Assembly (NCBI GenBank): GCA_012838035.1
Contig: DUQB01000092.1
Coordinates: 1 to 35,894, forward strand
From: Bacillota bacterium
GTDB lineage: Bacteria > Bacillota > Limnochordia > DTU080
Length of the DNA: 35,894 bases
Reading direction: 5' to 3'
Positions 8,655-16,746 of this stretch are shown here, piece after piece. The first letter of the stretch is position 1. Each line of letters starts with the position of its first letter. The notes beneath the pieces were generated by a model. That model was not told where the DNA came from and made no database searches. It was given only the letters and a program-made list of their open reading frames with translations. The translations under genes and the position numbers were made by a program.

Positions 8655-8685
8655 TATGATAGCGCTATCATACATAGAGTGTCAA
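8655..8685 (-). promoter_or_regulatory. Promoter with perfect 18-bp LacI-type palindrome for the 2H phosphoesterase
   Basis: On the minus strand TTGACA (8680-8685), an 18-base spacer, then TATCAT (8656-8661). The sequence TATGATAGCGCTATCATA (8655-8672) is a perfect palindrome with central CG and overlaps the -10 box. Spacer length and operator placement are identical to the binding-protein-1 promoter. The leader to 8505 is about 144 bases. The operator lies between two divergent genes, but no matching plus-strand promoter is visible. Confidence 0.78.
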
Positions 8686-8703
8686 GATGACAAGAGATGA
8701 AAG

Positions 8704-8748
8704 ATGAGCTTATTCCAAAGCATCCGATAAGCCGGAACATCAGCTCAT
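8704..8748 (+). other. Possible leader hairpin before the beta-CASP nuclease gene
   Basis: Nested inverted repeats ATGAGCT (8704-8710) with AGCTCAT (8742-8748), and TTCC with GGAA inside, could fold into one interrupted hairpin upstream of the nuclease start. RNases of this family often control their own leader, but nothing here shows that directly. Confidence 0.25.
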
Positions 8749-8824
8749 ACGGCCGCCTAGAGGAGATACCCCTGATATTATTGAAATGCACCAGTATGTA
8801 AACCTAGTGATGTGGAGTGATACT

Positions 8825-11800
8825 ATGCGTATCGTACCTCTTGGCGGCGCTGATGAAGTAGGCGCCGGCAGCTTGTTTGTAGAGTTAGCCGAAACTCAGC
8901 TGTTGGTGGACGCGGGCATCCGCATGCATAGCAAAACCGGTACCGGAGCCGTGCACGACCCCCTACCCGATCTTGCTCGTATTAAAGACTTGGGCGGCAT
9001 CCAAGCCATTTTGGTTACGCATGCGCATGCCGATCATATCGGCGCCTTACCGGTCATTCACCGGACATACCCCGATGTTCCCATTTACGCTACGCCCGCA
9101 ACATGCGATTTGATGCGGGTGATGCTGGCCGATGCCGTCAAGTTGATGCGTTTGAAGGCGGAGGTAGAAGCGGATTATCCTCTCTATGACGCGCAGTTGG
9201 TCGCGAGTATGCTGGACCGGGTCGTTCCTGTCACTGGTTCATTTACAGTGGGTAAGAACGTGCAAGTGCAACCGTGGCGAGCCGGACACATCCTTGGTGC
9301 AGTGATGTACGGCATCATGTCGCCTGAAGGCAGCGTATGCGTCACAGGCGATGTATTGCTCTCCGGGCAGCGCACCCTGCGCGGAGCGGCCATACCGCGT
9401 TTCAACCCGGACTTGTTGGTCATAGAATCCACCTACGGCAATCGACTGCATGCGGATCGCCATGCGGAAGAACGCCGGTTAGCCGGATCCGTCGCCGAGG
9501 TAATTGAACGCGGTGGGCATGTGCTCATCCCGGCATTCGCCTTAGGCAGGGCTCAGGAAGTGATGCTTATTCTACGGGCGCATCAAGAGGCCGGACTCAT
9601 TCCCACCTTTCCCATCTGGGTGGATGGGATGGTGCGCGCTATTTGCGATGTCTACGAGCGCTATCCGGAAGAGTTGGCCGGCAATTTGCGCCATGCCGCC
9701 CGGCAAGATCCTCGCATATTCTTCTCTGAAAAGAGTACGATTCGTCCCGTTACGGATACGGCTACCCGTGAGCGCGTATTGGCGGGACCTCCGGCGTGCA
9801 TTATCGCCAGCTCGGGTATGTTGGCCGGCGGGGCTTCGCAGATCTATGCTCTACGTTTGGCCGGAGCGCCGCAGCATGCCGTCTTCCTATGCGGTTACCA
9901 AGATGAAGAGAGTCCCGGCCGGCGCCTGCTTGAGAGTATTGAGGATCCGGAACCTACGCTGACCTTGGATGGACAGGAAGTCAAGGTGCAATGCCGTATC
10001 GACTGCTACGGGCTTTCCGCCCATGCGGATATGAATGCGCTGGCAGCTATGGCGGCGCAGTTGCGTCCCCGGCACATTGTGGTAGTGCATGGGGAAGAGG
10101 AAGCCCGTCAGGAGTTGGCCGGCGTACTACGGCAAAACAGCGGCGTATTCCTCCCTGTCAACGGCGAGGAGCTGGAATTCACTTATCGACGCGTCGGCGT
10201 ATCGGACGGTGAGGCGAAGAGCTTTTCTACCAGTGGAATCGGTAGAGGCAGACCGTTAGATGACGTCGGCATGGAGGCGTTATGGAAGAAACTGCGCAGC
10301 ATGCGCCTAAAACGACCTTTGGCAGCGGAGGAAATAGCCGCATTCTGGTACGGCCACGCCCTCCCGACCGACGCAGTGGAGCGGTTGACGACTATGCTGG
10401 AAACGTCGCCGTACTTCAGTCCGAACAACAGACAACCGTGGCTTTTCCACACTTGTCGGTCTGATCAGGTTGAAGTGAACAAACGACGACTGCAGCTGTT
10501 GGCTGAAGCGCAAGCCCTTCCCGGCAGTCTGCTCTTGGTGCGCAACACCATGGGTGAATTGCGCGCAGCGCTGTGTACGAAAGTAACTCAAAGAGCCTTG
10601 GAAATAGTTTTAGTGGGCGCTCCTGCTGCTGCATGGCCGGTGGAAAGCGTGCTGCAATGGATTGGTCCTTTCACAGCGCTGGATGAAGGGGAGATTCCCG
10701 ATGCAGAAGCGCAGCGCGCGTTACTGAAACTGCTACAGCTGGCTGAGCCCTTGATCACCGATACGCTCTATCAGCGCTGTGTGGAGATTCTTTCAGCCGA
10801 GGGAGGCGAGGTTACCTTTGACGCCGTTGCGGATGAATTGTTGCGGCAAAACCCGAAACTAATCGCCGATAGTACGCCGGAGGAGTGCGCGATAGTTATA
10901 CAAGCTCTGCACCTAGCGGCGGCCTATTTGCTCAACCGACGATCCGACCGTTTTCAACGCTGTGCTGAGAGCCTTTTGGACGTTCGTTACAGTCTCAACG
11001 ATAGTGTCGAGAATCTAGGGGATGCGGCCGGTGATGTAACCGCTATAGAGGCCGTTTCGAGTATGCTCTTGGCCGAGCATATGGAACAAAATGCCGCTTT
11101 AGCTGTGGTAGACGCTCATTTGGGCATTAAAGAAGGTGTATATCGCAGGGGGCTGGATCTGACCAAACATCAAATCAACTTGTATTTTTACTTTCCTGAT
11201 GTCGCCAAACAACACCTGGCGGAGACGCTGGAGAAGATATCGGCAATTACCGGGTGGACGGTTTATATCCATCCGGAAGCGCACATGGGCGCACTCACCG
11301 ATCAGGTTGCCGCGTGTCTACCGGCGGGGTGCCGGCTCCGGCGTACGCCTTCGGTTTACCGGGAAAAGCGGGAGGTTGCGGCGCAGTGTCAGCTGAGCGG
11401 CGTAACCGAGGAACAGCTTATCCAAGCTGCAAAGCGTTTCTGCGCGACGACCGGCTGGCAACTGGTCATCAATGACCAGGCCTACGGCACGACAGGCTCG
11501 ACGGATGTATCAACAAATGTGCATGAATCAGATGCAGGTCTCTTCTTGCCGGCTGCGGACAGCGTTCCCTTGGAGATCAACCAGGCTTTTCGCGTTATCC
11601 GAGCCATGTTTGCCGATGATGATCCGGTCCGGCTTTACAAATTGAGCAAAAAGACCGACGTCAAGCAGGGTACGAGTTACATTGAGCTCAGCTTCATCAG
11701 CCCTCAGGTAGGACGGCGGCATGCTGGGTTACTGCGAGACTGCGCGCAGGATATCGGTTGGGAAATACGTATCAATTCGGAGCCGAATCAGAATGAGATT

Positions 11801-11980
11801 AAGCTGCGCATACGGCAGTTAATGCCTGCCGAGTGGCAATTACTGCGTGAACCTAGTTTCTACAAAGAGCAGCAGCTGGTAAAAGTACGCTTGGCTAATT
11901 CACCTAAGGATGTTGCTGCTTGGACGGATTTCTGCCGGCAAGTTAAAGAGGCGACCGGTTATGATGTCGCCTTGGCCTAA
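8825..11980 (+). CDS. Beta-CASP metallo-beta-lactamase nuclease with long duplicated C-terminal extension
   Basis: The product is 1051 residues. I choose the ATG at 8825 because GGAG lies upstream and the domain begins directly with MRIVPLGGADEVGAG; an earlier ATG at 8786 lacks a well-placed site. Residues 1-455 are a CPSF73/RNase J-like RNA nuclease: HAHADH (66-71), H155, TGD with D176, E201 in IESTYG, GHVLIPAFALGRAQE (231 on), SSGMLAGG (329 on), LSAHAD (398 on) and VVHGE (421 on). All expected metal and beta-CASP residues are present, so it should cut RNA in the cytoplasm. Relatives of this type usually stop near 450-550 residues. Residues 460-770 are unrecognised, and about 784-880 and 952-1051 are two copies of one unrecognised module. 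The stop overlaps the convergent gene by four bases. Confidence 0.92.
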   Translation: MRIVPLGGADEVGAGSLFVELAETQLLVDAGIRMHSKTGTGAVHDPLPDLARIKDLGGIQAILVTHAHADHIGALPVIHRTYPDVPIYATPATCDLMRVMLADAVKLMRLKAEVEADYPLYDAQLVASMLDRVVPVTGSFTVGKNVQVQPWRAGHILGAVMYGIMSPEGSVCVTGDVLLSGQRTLRGAAIPRFNPDLLVIESTYGNRLHADRHAEERRLAGSVAEVIERGGHVLIPAFALGRAQEVMLILRAHQEAGLIPTFPIWVDGMVRAICDVYERYPEELAGNLRHAARQDPRIFFSEKSTIRPVTDTATRERVLAGPPACIIASSGMLAGGASQIYALRLAGAPQHAVFLCGYQDEESPGRRLLESIEDPEPTLTLDGQEVKVQCRIDCYGLSAHADMNALAAMAAQLRPRHIVVVHGEEEARQELAGVLRQNSGVFLPVNGEELEFTYRRVGVSDGEAKSFSTSGIGRGRPLDDVGMEALWKKLRSMRLKRPLAAEEIAAFWYGHALPTDAVERLTTMLETSPYFSPNNRQPWLFHTCRSDQVEVNKRRLQLLAEAQALPGSLLLVRNTMGELRAALCTKVTQRALEIVLVGAPAAAWPVESVLQWIGPFTALDEGEIPDAEAQRALLKLLQLAEPLITDTLYQRCVEILSAEGGEVTFDAVADELLRQNPKLIADSTPEECAIVIQALHLAAAYLLNRRSDRFQRCAESLLDVRYSLNDSVENLGDAAGDVTAIEAVSSMLLAEHMEQNAALAVVDAHLGIKEGVYRRGLDLTKHQINLYFYFPDVAKQHLAETLEKISAITGWTVYIHPEAHMGALTDQVAACLPAGCRLRRTPSVYREKREVAAQCQLSGVTEEQLIQAAKRFCATTGWQLVINDQAYGTTGSTDVSTNVHESDAGLFLPAADSVPLEINQAFRVIRAMFADDDPVRLYKLSKKTDVKQGTSYIELSFISPQVGRRHAGLLRDCAQDIGWEIRINSEPNQNEIKLRIRQLMPAEWQLLREPSFYKEQQLVKVRLANSPKDVAAWTDFCRQVKEATGYDVALA

Positions 11981-12270
11981 ATACGCCACTCCCGCGGCAT
12001 GACCCAACTCGTTTTCGCCTGAGATTTGGGGACATACAGTTCTTCTGCCCGGCAGCAAAGCGGCTTTTGCATAGGAAGATCGCAGACCTGTGCGATGTGA
12101 TCGATGGTGACGAGGCGGTCGGGAAAACGCTGTTTCGCCAGGTCGTACAAATCCTTGGTAGTCAGCATGCCATGCTGCGACAGCAGATAGAGTATATACG
12201 GCGGCACGGCATCCAGGGCGGCTACCTCCTCACGGGGGGGCGGCTCGTAAGTAAGCCGTATAAGACCCAA
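11977..12270 (-). CDS. Small hypothetical protein, possibly a gene remnant
   Basis: The product is 97 residues if the TTG at 12270 is used; AAGGGG lies only one or two bases before it, too close. The frame stays open about 36 codons further upstream without ATG or GTG. The sequence has normal composition and helix-forming stretches (VPPYILYLLSQHGMLTTKDLYDLAKQRF, read in two parts, looks like a winged-helix-type start), but I recognise no family. It overlaps the stop of the nuclease gene tail to tail. It may be the surviving C-terminal part of a longer gene whose 5' half has decayed into the stretch at 12.3-13.3 kb. Confidence 0.45.
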   Translation of the reverse strand: MGLIRLTYEPPPREEVAALDAVPPYILYLLSQHGMLTTKDLYDLAKQRFPDRLVTIDHIAQVCDLPMQKPLCCRAEELYVPKSQAKTSWVMPREWRI

Positions 12271-12299
12271 GCCCCTTTTTAGGCGTGAAAGGAGAGCAT

Positions 12300-13270
12300 T
12301 GGCTGAGGAAGTTGTTATCGCCCACAGAATTGCAACATGGTCGCCGGTGCAGCCTGTTTCAGTTAAAGAAGGCTTTATCTATCACCGGCGGCAAGAGGAA
12401 CGCAAGGCAAGAACGGAGCGGGACTGCCTAATTGCATGCCGGGCTCCTTCACGGCGTCGTCGATGTGTCCCGGCCGCGCGGCTGTGTCGCCATAGGTCGC
12501 TGATGACACGCTCGCCGGTAAAGCTCTTCATGTCGCCTTGTCAAAAGGCCGCTGCCACATTTTGCGGATTGACGATGCTTCTCGGCTTCCGCATCATGGC
12601 CTCAAAGGCATGCAAGGACATAATGCCGCGGGAATCCGGCAGTTGCATCGGCGGATACGTGATGGATTGCGCAAGCGCTGCCCAAACCACCTTCAGATGG
12701 ATACACGCGTACTCATGCCCATCACAGCAACAGCTCATTCGCATGGTGGACTGAGGCGAGATGGCCGCAGCGGTGCTGTTGACCGCCTGCGGTAAGCGGT
12801 GAATACAGGCCGTTCAAGCAGGCGCCTAAGCCTAAATCGTCCAGTAATATAAGCCAGGAAAACTCGCATATTTGATATGGCCGCAACTCTGCGGCGAGGT
12901 GAGGGTGTTGTAAAGAGGCGCGCATTGCTGAGATCAAAGGTGCGCACCGGCACAGTATGACCAGCAGCTCGGTTCTCAAAGGTCCGTATGCTTGGTCTCC
13001 ATCCCCTGCGCAGCTGCAGAACCTATGTTGAACCTGCCGCGCACTTTGTTGCGCCGATATTCCTCAGATAATAGTGGAACGGCGTTGTCGCCAAACTATA
13101 CTGAACCTGAAATAATGCCGGTAGCCTGACAGGTAATGACGCGCTGATGTCTAAACATGTATAACAACAGACAGAGTTTTTTCGGCGAGCGTTGGTTACC
13201 GAACGCCTGTCGGCGATTACCTTTCAGCAAGGACCGACGGTTGTGTCAGGAAATCACTTGACAGCCGTGC
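12300..13270 (-). pseudogene. Decayed coding stretch without an intact gene
   Basis: Nearly 1 kb with only short overlapping frames. On the minus strand, pieces in changing frames read like protein but are broken by stops and shifts, for example MSLHAFEAMM (about 12.62 kb), MKSFTGERVISDLWRHSRAAG followed by a shift into HIDDAVKEPG (about 12.45-12.53 kb), and LTAGGQQHRCGHL (about 12.75-12.79 kb), which faintly recalls the GGHDQ loop of FGGY sugar kinases. The similarity is too weak to name a family. The final 100 bases serve as the upstream region of the GntR gene. I see no RNA gene or repeat. Confidence 0.35.
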
Positions 13271-13294
13271 TTCCTCGATTGGAGGTATTAACAT

Positions 13295-14014
13295 ATGAAA
13301 GCGCTTAGAGACGCAAGGACACTACAGGAGCAGGTTTGCGACGCAATCAAGCAATACATTATCAGTCAACGCCTCAAGGCGGGAGATCGTCTTCCTTCGG
13401 AACACCAAATGGCGAACATGTTGGCTGTTAGTCGCACCAGCGTGCGAGAGGCGTTGGCTACGCTGGCGGCTTTGGGTATTGTCGAGATCAAGCGGGGTAA
13501 AGGCGCTTTTGTATGTGATTTCGACATCAAGACGATAACAGATCAGCTTCCTTACGGGTTGCAGTTCCACCAAGAGGATCTGCAGGATCTGATCGAAATC
13601 CGCAGACTGCTTGAGCTGTATGCTATCGAAAAAGTCATTGAAACCATAGAGGACGACCAAATGGAGCAACTGCGAGAGATTGTGGAGGCCATGGCTGTTA
13701 AGGCTCAGCAAGGCGAGGATTTTGTTGAGGAGGACATAGCTTTTCACAGAACGTTGGCGGAAATGGCTGGGAAACGGGTCTTGCTCCTCATTCTCAGTGG
13801 GTTCTGGGAAGTCGTTATAAAGGCAAGGCAAGGCGTGCCGAGCAAAGAACGTTTGCAGGCTCGATATGAAGAGCACCTGAAGATATTCGAAGCTGTTACT
13901 GCGCGCAAATTGCGTGACGCTCTCTTCTACATGGACGCTCATTTTGATCGTCGCTCAGCGGAAGTGGAGATACCGATGCGACATAAATACGGGGTCGGGT
14001 ATCCGCCGTCATAA
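13295..14014 (+). CDS. GntR-family regulator, FadR subfamily
   Basis: The product is 239 residues; the ATG at 13295 is nine bases after GGAGGT. The N-terminal winged helix-turn-helix (about 8-75) has the GntR signature: LPSEHQMANMLAVSRTSVREAL and GKGAFV. Residues about 90-230 form the all-helical FCD effector domain, with the metal-site pattern EDIAFHRTLAEMAG, then HLKIFEAV and DAHFDRR. FCD regulators sense small organic or sugar acids. No divergent partner is obvious; the neighbours are a decayed stretch and a convergent metallophosphoesterase gene. It may therefore act on distant genes. It ends before a shared hairpin at 14107-14142. Confidence 0.93.
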   Translation: MKALRDARTLQEQVCDAIKQYIISQRLKAGDRLPSEHQMANMLAVSRTSVREALATLAALGIVEIKRGKGAFVCDFDIKTITDQLPYGLQFHQEDLQDLIEIRRLLELYAIEKVIETIEDDQMEQLREIVEAMAVKAQQGEDFVEEDIAFHRTLAEMAGKRVLLLILSGFWEVVIKARQGVPSKERLQARYEEHLKIFEAVTARKLRDALFYMDAHFDRRSAEVEIPMRHKYGVGYPPS

Positions 14015-14106
14015 GCCTGTTTAATGGTCGTAAGTAGGTGTAACCGCGTACTAGAGCTTGTCGGAGGCCATACAATACTGTCTTACTTACGTACCCTGAT
14101 AAAAAG

Positions 14107-14142
14107 CCGGGTGATACCACTACAGTCGTCAGTATCACCCGG
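14107..14142. terminator. Bidirectional intrinsic terminator
   Basis: An 11-bp stem CCGGGTGATAC (14107-14117) / GTATCACCCGG (14132-14142) lies between the convergent GntR and metallophosphoesterase-2 genes. TTTGTT follows on the plus strand and CTTTTTA on the minus strand, so it is strongest for the minus-strand gene. Confidence 0.8.
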
Positions 14143-14203
14143 TTTGTTGACTGCGCCGGACAACATCCGCCATACGCAACTGCAAATCCGGCGGTTTTAT
14201 CCT

Positions 14204-16390
14204 TTAATGCACTACCGCCTCCTCATGATTCCACACCCGGCCGGTACTCATATCCACCGTATAGCTGCTGGTGTAACCGTGTTTGTCCCGATCATTCTTA
14301 TAGGTACCTAAGAATGGGGAGTAGGCGCTGACATTCAGCTTATTGTCAGGTGTGATCTCAAAGAGGGCGAAGTAGCCGTTACCACCCCAGTCTTCACTCT
14401 GGAAATCCACGAGAAACTCAAACACCATATTACCTTCTAATCCATAACCAATATTCCATGGAATAGCCGGTGAATAGGTGTGGCCGCCGAAGACGTAGAC
14501 AATATTCGGGTGGTGCCTGACGAAATCGTACCATATCATGGCGCCGTCATTCATCGTTGTGCTCATATCTTCCGCCAAGGGATAGTGGCTGGTACGGCCT
14601 TGCGGCGCTCGCGTACCATCCTTTGCAAGATAGAAGTGGGTAACCACGATTACCGTGTGATCCGGATGCGCGGCAACTACCTGGTTCGCCCATTCCAACA
14701 CTTCGTCGGGCGGGGTGAACTCTAAAGAGATCACGAGGTAGTCGGTACCGGCGATATGAAACGTATGGTAGGTGTTATCCAGACGTTCCTCCGGGAAATT
14801 ACCTTGAAGCCCGCTGAACGACTCAGGTGGGAAGTAATCCTTTATTAAGGATTGGAAACGGTGCGCCACCTGACCTCCTTGCCCCGGCGACATGTCGTGA
14901 TTACCAATGGCCAGCACATAAGGTAAAACGCCGTTGAGCTGCGTGTAGTTATCCTGAGCGACTACCCACTGTCCAGGCGTATTGTTGTTGGTAACGTCGC
15001 CGACCTGGAGGACCAACTCGATGTTGTACTCCGCGGCATTTTCCATCAACCATTGCATGAGACGGGTAAGGATATAGGGGTAGTTGGCTACCATATACTG
15101 GGTGTCCGGCAATACGGCGATTGTGTAGGGTTCACCGGGCTGTACCGGCTCCGGTTTCTTATAGGTGTTGAACATCTGCCAATTTACCTGTTTCGCCGCA
15201 GAGACATTGATTTTGGGCTCTATAACCGGCGCATAACTAATACGATACATGCCGGGTTTTTCCGGTAACGGCACATGAATAGGCAGCTCCACCATTTGGT
15301 CGACCGTGTCGAGAACAAAATCCATAGCTACAGGTATGATCTTTTGCGAATAGGGGGTTTCAACATAGTTTCTGATCTCGGTATCCCAAACCAGCTCAAC
15401 AATGGTGGCTTCAACACTGATATCCAGCTCACTATAAACCGGAGCTCTGTGTAAAATGAGCGTATTCAGCAGCAGCTCGTCATCTCGGTTTACTACGCTC
15501 TTGGCAATCTCAACATCAGCTCGACCGACGGTGAAGGTGCGGCTTTGCGCCAGCGTCACTACGCCTTGCTCCACGTACTCCAAGGTCAGCTGCCCTACAC
15601 CTAACGGTAGGCCGGCCAATGAGATAGGTAACCCCCGGCTTTGCTGCGAAACTGCGGCAAGCTCTTGAATAAACTCACCATTGCGGAAGACCAGCCTATA
15701 ACTGCCTCTAGGCGCCGGATCCGGAACGGCAACGTGCAGATAGAGCTCATCTTGCGGGTTGGCGGCTACGAAGGAAAGAATGCCGTCATCAACAGCATTC
15801 GGATTGATGCGCCAGTATGTACCCGCAGGCACGTAATACGGGGATTGCTTGATGTCACTGATAGTGATATCAGCTTCGGTCGGTCCTAAGTAACCGGAAG
15901 CCGCCTGCAGATCGACTTCGATTTTTGGAGCGCGGAACGTATGTGCATAGACGGTTTCGCCGGCAGTCTCGTCGATGAGGGATACGGAAACAGAGCCTAT
16001 TTCCGGATCATAACTCAGCAACGGTCGGTAAACATGGCCTGCTGCAGGTAAGTGAGTGCCCAAGTTCAAACCTACGGCATCCGGCCATCCCGGTACGCTG
16101 ACGGCGTTGGTGTTTTCTATAGGTAACAACTCGGTTTCACTTGCTAATACCATTTGCCAGGTAGGCCACCAGCCGGTGGTTACGGGGTACCAGGCAAATG
16201 CCGGCGTGTGCCGACCCTGCTCATCCAAGCCCGCTAGCCAAAGACCGCTATGGTCTTCACCAATAGAATCCGGAAACGTCCATACCGCCTCGATGGTAAT
16301 CGGCTGCGTACCGGCGTGTGTCCAGCTTGCCAGAGATGCGAGCAACAGTAATAGCAAAAACATTACGCGTGTTTGTCTGGCCAGTTTCAT
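14204..16390 (-). CDS. Secreted calcineurin-like metallophosphoesterase, large (paralogue 2)
   Basis: The product is 728 residues; the ATG at 16390 follows AGGAGGG. A signal peptide covers residues 1-26 (ends WTHA before GTQP). About 27-415 is beta-rich, as in paralogue 1. The catalytic domain starts near 420 with AVLPDTQ (about 429), then GDVTNNN, GNHD (about 497), VVTHFYLA and GGHTYSPA, so all metal-binding blocks are kept. Compared with paralogue 1, the catalytic parts align over their whole length with many identical blocks (for example PYVLAIGNHD), while the N-terminal modules are much more divergent. It is divergent from binding protein 2, with a 356-base gap that contains a decayed gene piece. 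Extracellular phosphoester hydrolysis is likely; the substrate is unknown. Confidence 0.9.
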   Translation of the reverse strand: MKLARQTRVMFLLLLLLASLASWTHAGTQPITIEAVWTFPDSIGEDHSGLWLAGLDEQGRHTPAFAWYPVTTGWWPTWQMVLASETELLPIENTNAVSVPGWPDAVGLNLGTHLPAAGHVYRPLLSYDPEIGSVSVSLIDETAGETVYAHTFRAPKIEVDLQAASGYLGPTEADITISDIKQSPYYVPAGTYWRINPNAVDDGILSFVAANPQDELYLHVAVPDPAPRGSYRLVFRNGEFIQELAAVSQQSRGLPISLAGLPLGVGQLTLEYVEQGVVTLAQSRTFTVGRADVEIAKSVVNRDDELLLNTLILHRAPVYSELDISVEATIVELVWDTEIRNYVETPYSQKIIPVAMDFVLDTVDQMVELPIHVPLPEKPGMYRISYAPVIEPKINVSAAKQVNWQMFNTYKKPEPVQPGEPYTIAVLPDTQYMVANYPYILTRLMQWLMENAAEYNIELVLQVGDVTNNNTPGQWVVAQDNYTQLNGVLPYVLAIGNHDMSPGQGGQVAHRFQSLIKDYFPPESFSGLQGNFPEERLDNTYHTFHIAGTDYLVISLEFTPPDEVLEWANQVVAAHPDHTVIVVTHFYLAKDGTRAPQGRTSHYPLAEDMSTTMNDGAMIWYDFVRHHPNIVYVFGGHTYSPAIPWNIGYGLEGNMVFEFLVDFQSEDWGGNGYFALFEITPDNKLNVSAYSPFLGTYKNDRDKHGYTSSYTVDMSTGRVWNHEEAVVH

Positions 16391-16401
16391 TCAGTTCCCT
16401 C

Positions 16402-16566
16402 CTACTGTGACGCGGTTGGGTTGCATTTGACCCAATTCGTGCCGTATTCCATGACGTTAGCTGTGATGTTCTCCCTGGTATGGCGACATACCTGCATCAT
16501 GTCCTCTAAAGCAACCTTTTTGTCGGCAGTCTTGACGAGAACGACATCTGAGGCGCTCTTTCGCAG
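16402..16566 (-). pseudogene. Gene remnant, faintly P-type ATPase-like C-terminal piece
   Basis: A 54-codon open stretch between in-frame stops on the minus strand contains ASDVVLVK, then KKVALEDMMQVCRHTRENI and ANVMEYGTN. The spacing recalls the segment of P-type metal ATPases after the hinge (ADVVLMKDD ... LSRRTMRNIRQN). There is no proper start; the only ATGs are in the middle, near GAGG, and would give 32 or 31 residues. It ends 12 bases before the metallophosphoesterase-2 start. Family call is weak; it may instead be a small unrecognised peptide gene. Confidence 0.35.
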
Positions 16567-16624
16567 TTATGGAAGCAGCTGATGTATTCCCGGACGCCGC
16601 TTAGCAAGGTTGTAGATTTCCCTA

Positions 16625-16661
16625 TTGACAGGTAGCCCTAAACGGGCTGATACCGGTGTGT
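16625..16661 (+). promoter_or_regulatory. Candidate promoter/operator for binding protein 2
   Basis: TTGACA at 16625-16630, then 17 bases, then TGATACCGGTGTGT (16648-16661). The left half TGATANCGNT matches the local LacI-type operator, but the right half does not, the -10 box is poor, and the operator sits farther from the -35 box than in the three clear cases. The leader would be about 87 bases. Confidence 0.4.
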
Positions 16662-16746
16662 ATAAAGGTGTTCGCCTGTTTATAACGAATCCCAAAGCAA
16701 AAAGACTGCCGTAAGCGCTATGGCACGAACCAAAGGAGGTATTATT

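Noticed and set aside
8786-8824. Upstream ATG for the beta-CASP nuclease
   Set aside because: It would add 13 residues that are not part of the fold; GAGGAG lies about 20 bases away, while the ATG at 8825 has GGAG at normal distance.
12299-12754. A 151-codon plus-strand open frame in the gene-poor stretch
   Set aside because: It is rich in Arg, Cys and Ser, has no clear ribosome site and overlaps better protein-like pieces on the minus strand; it looks like an antisense shadow.
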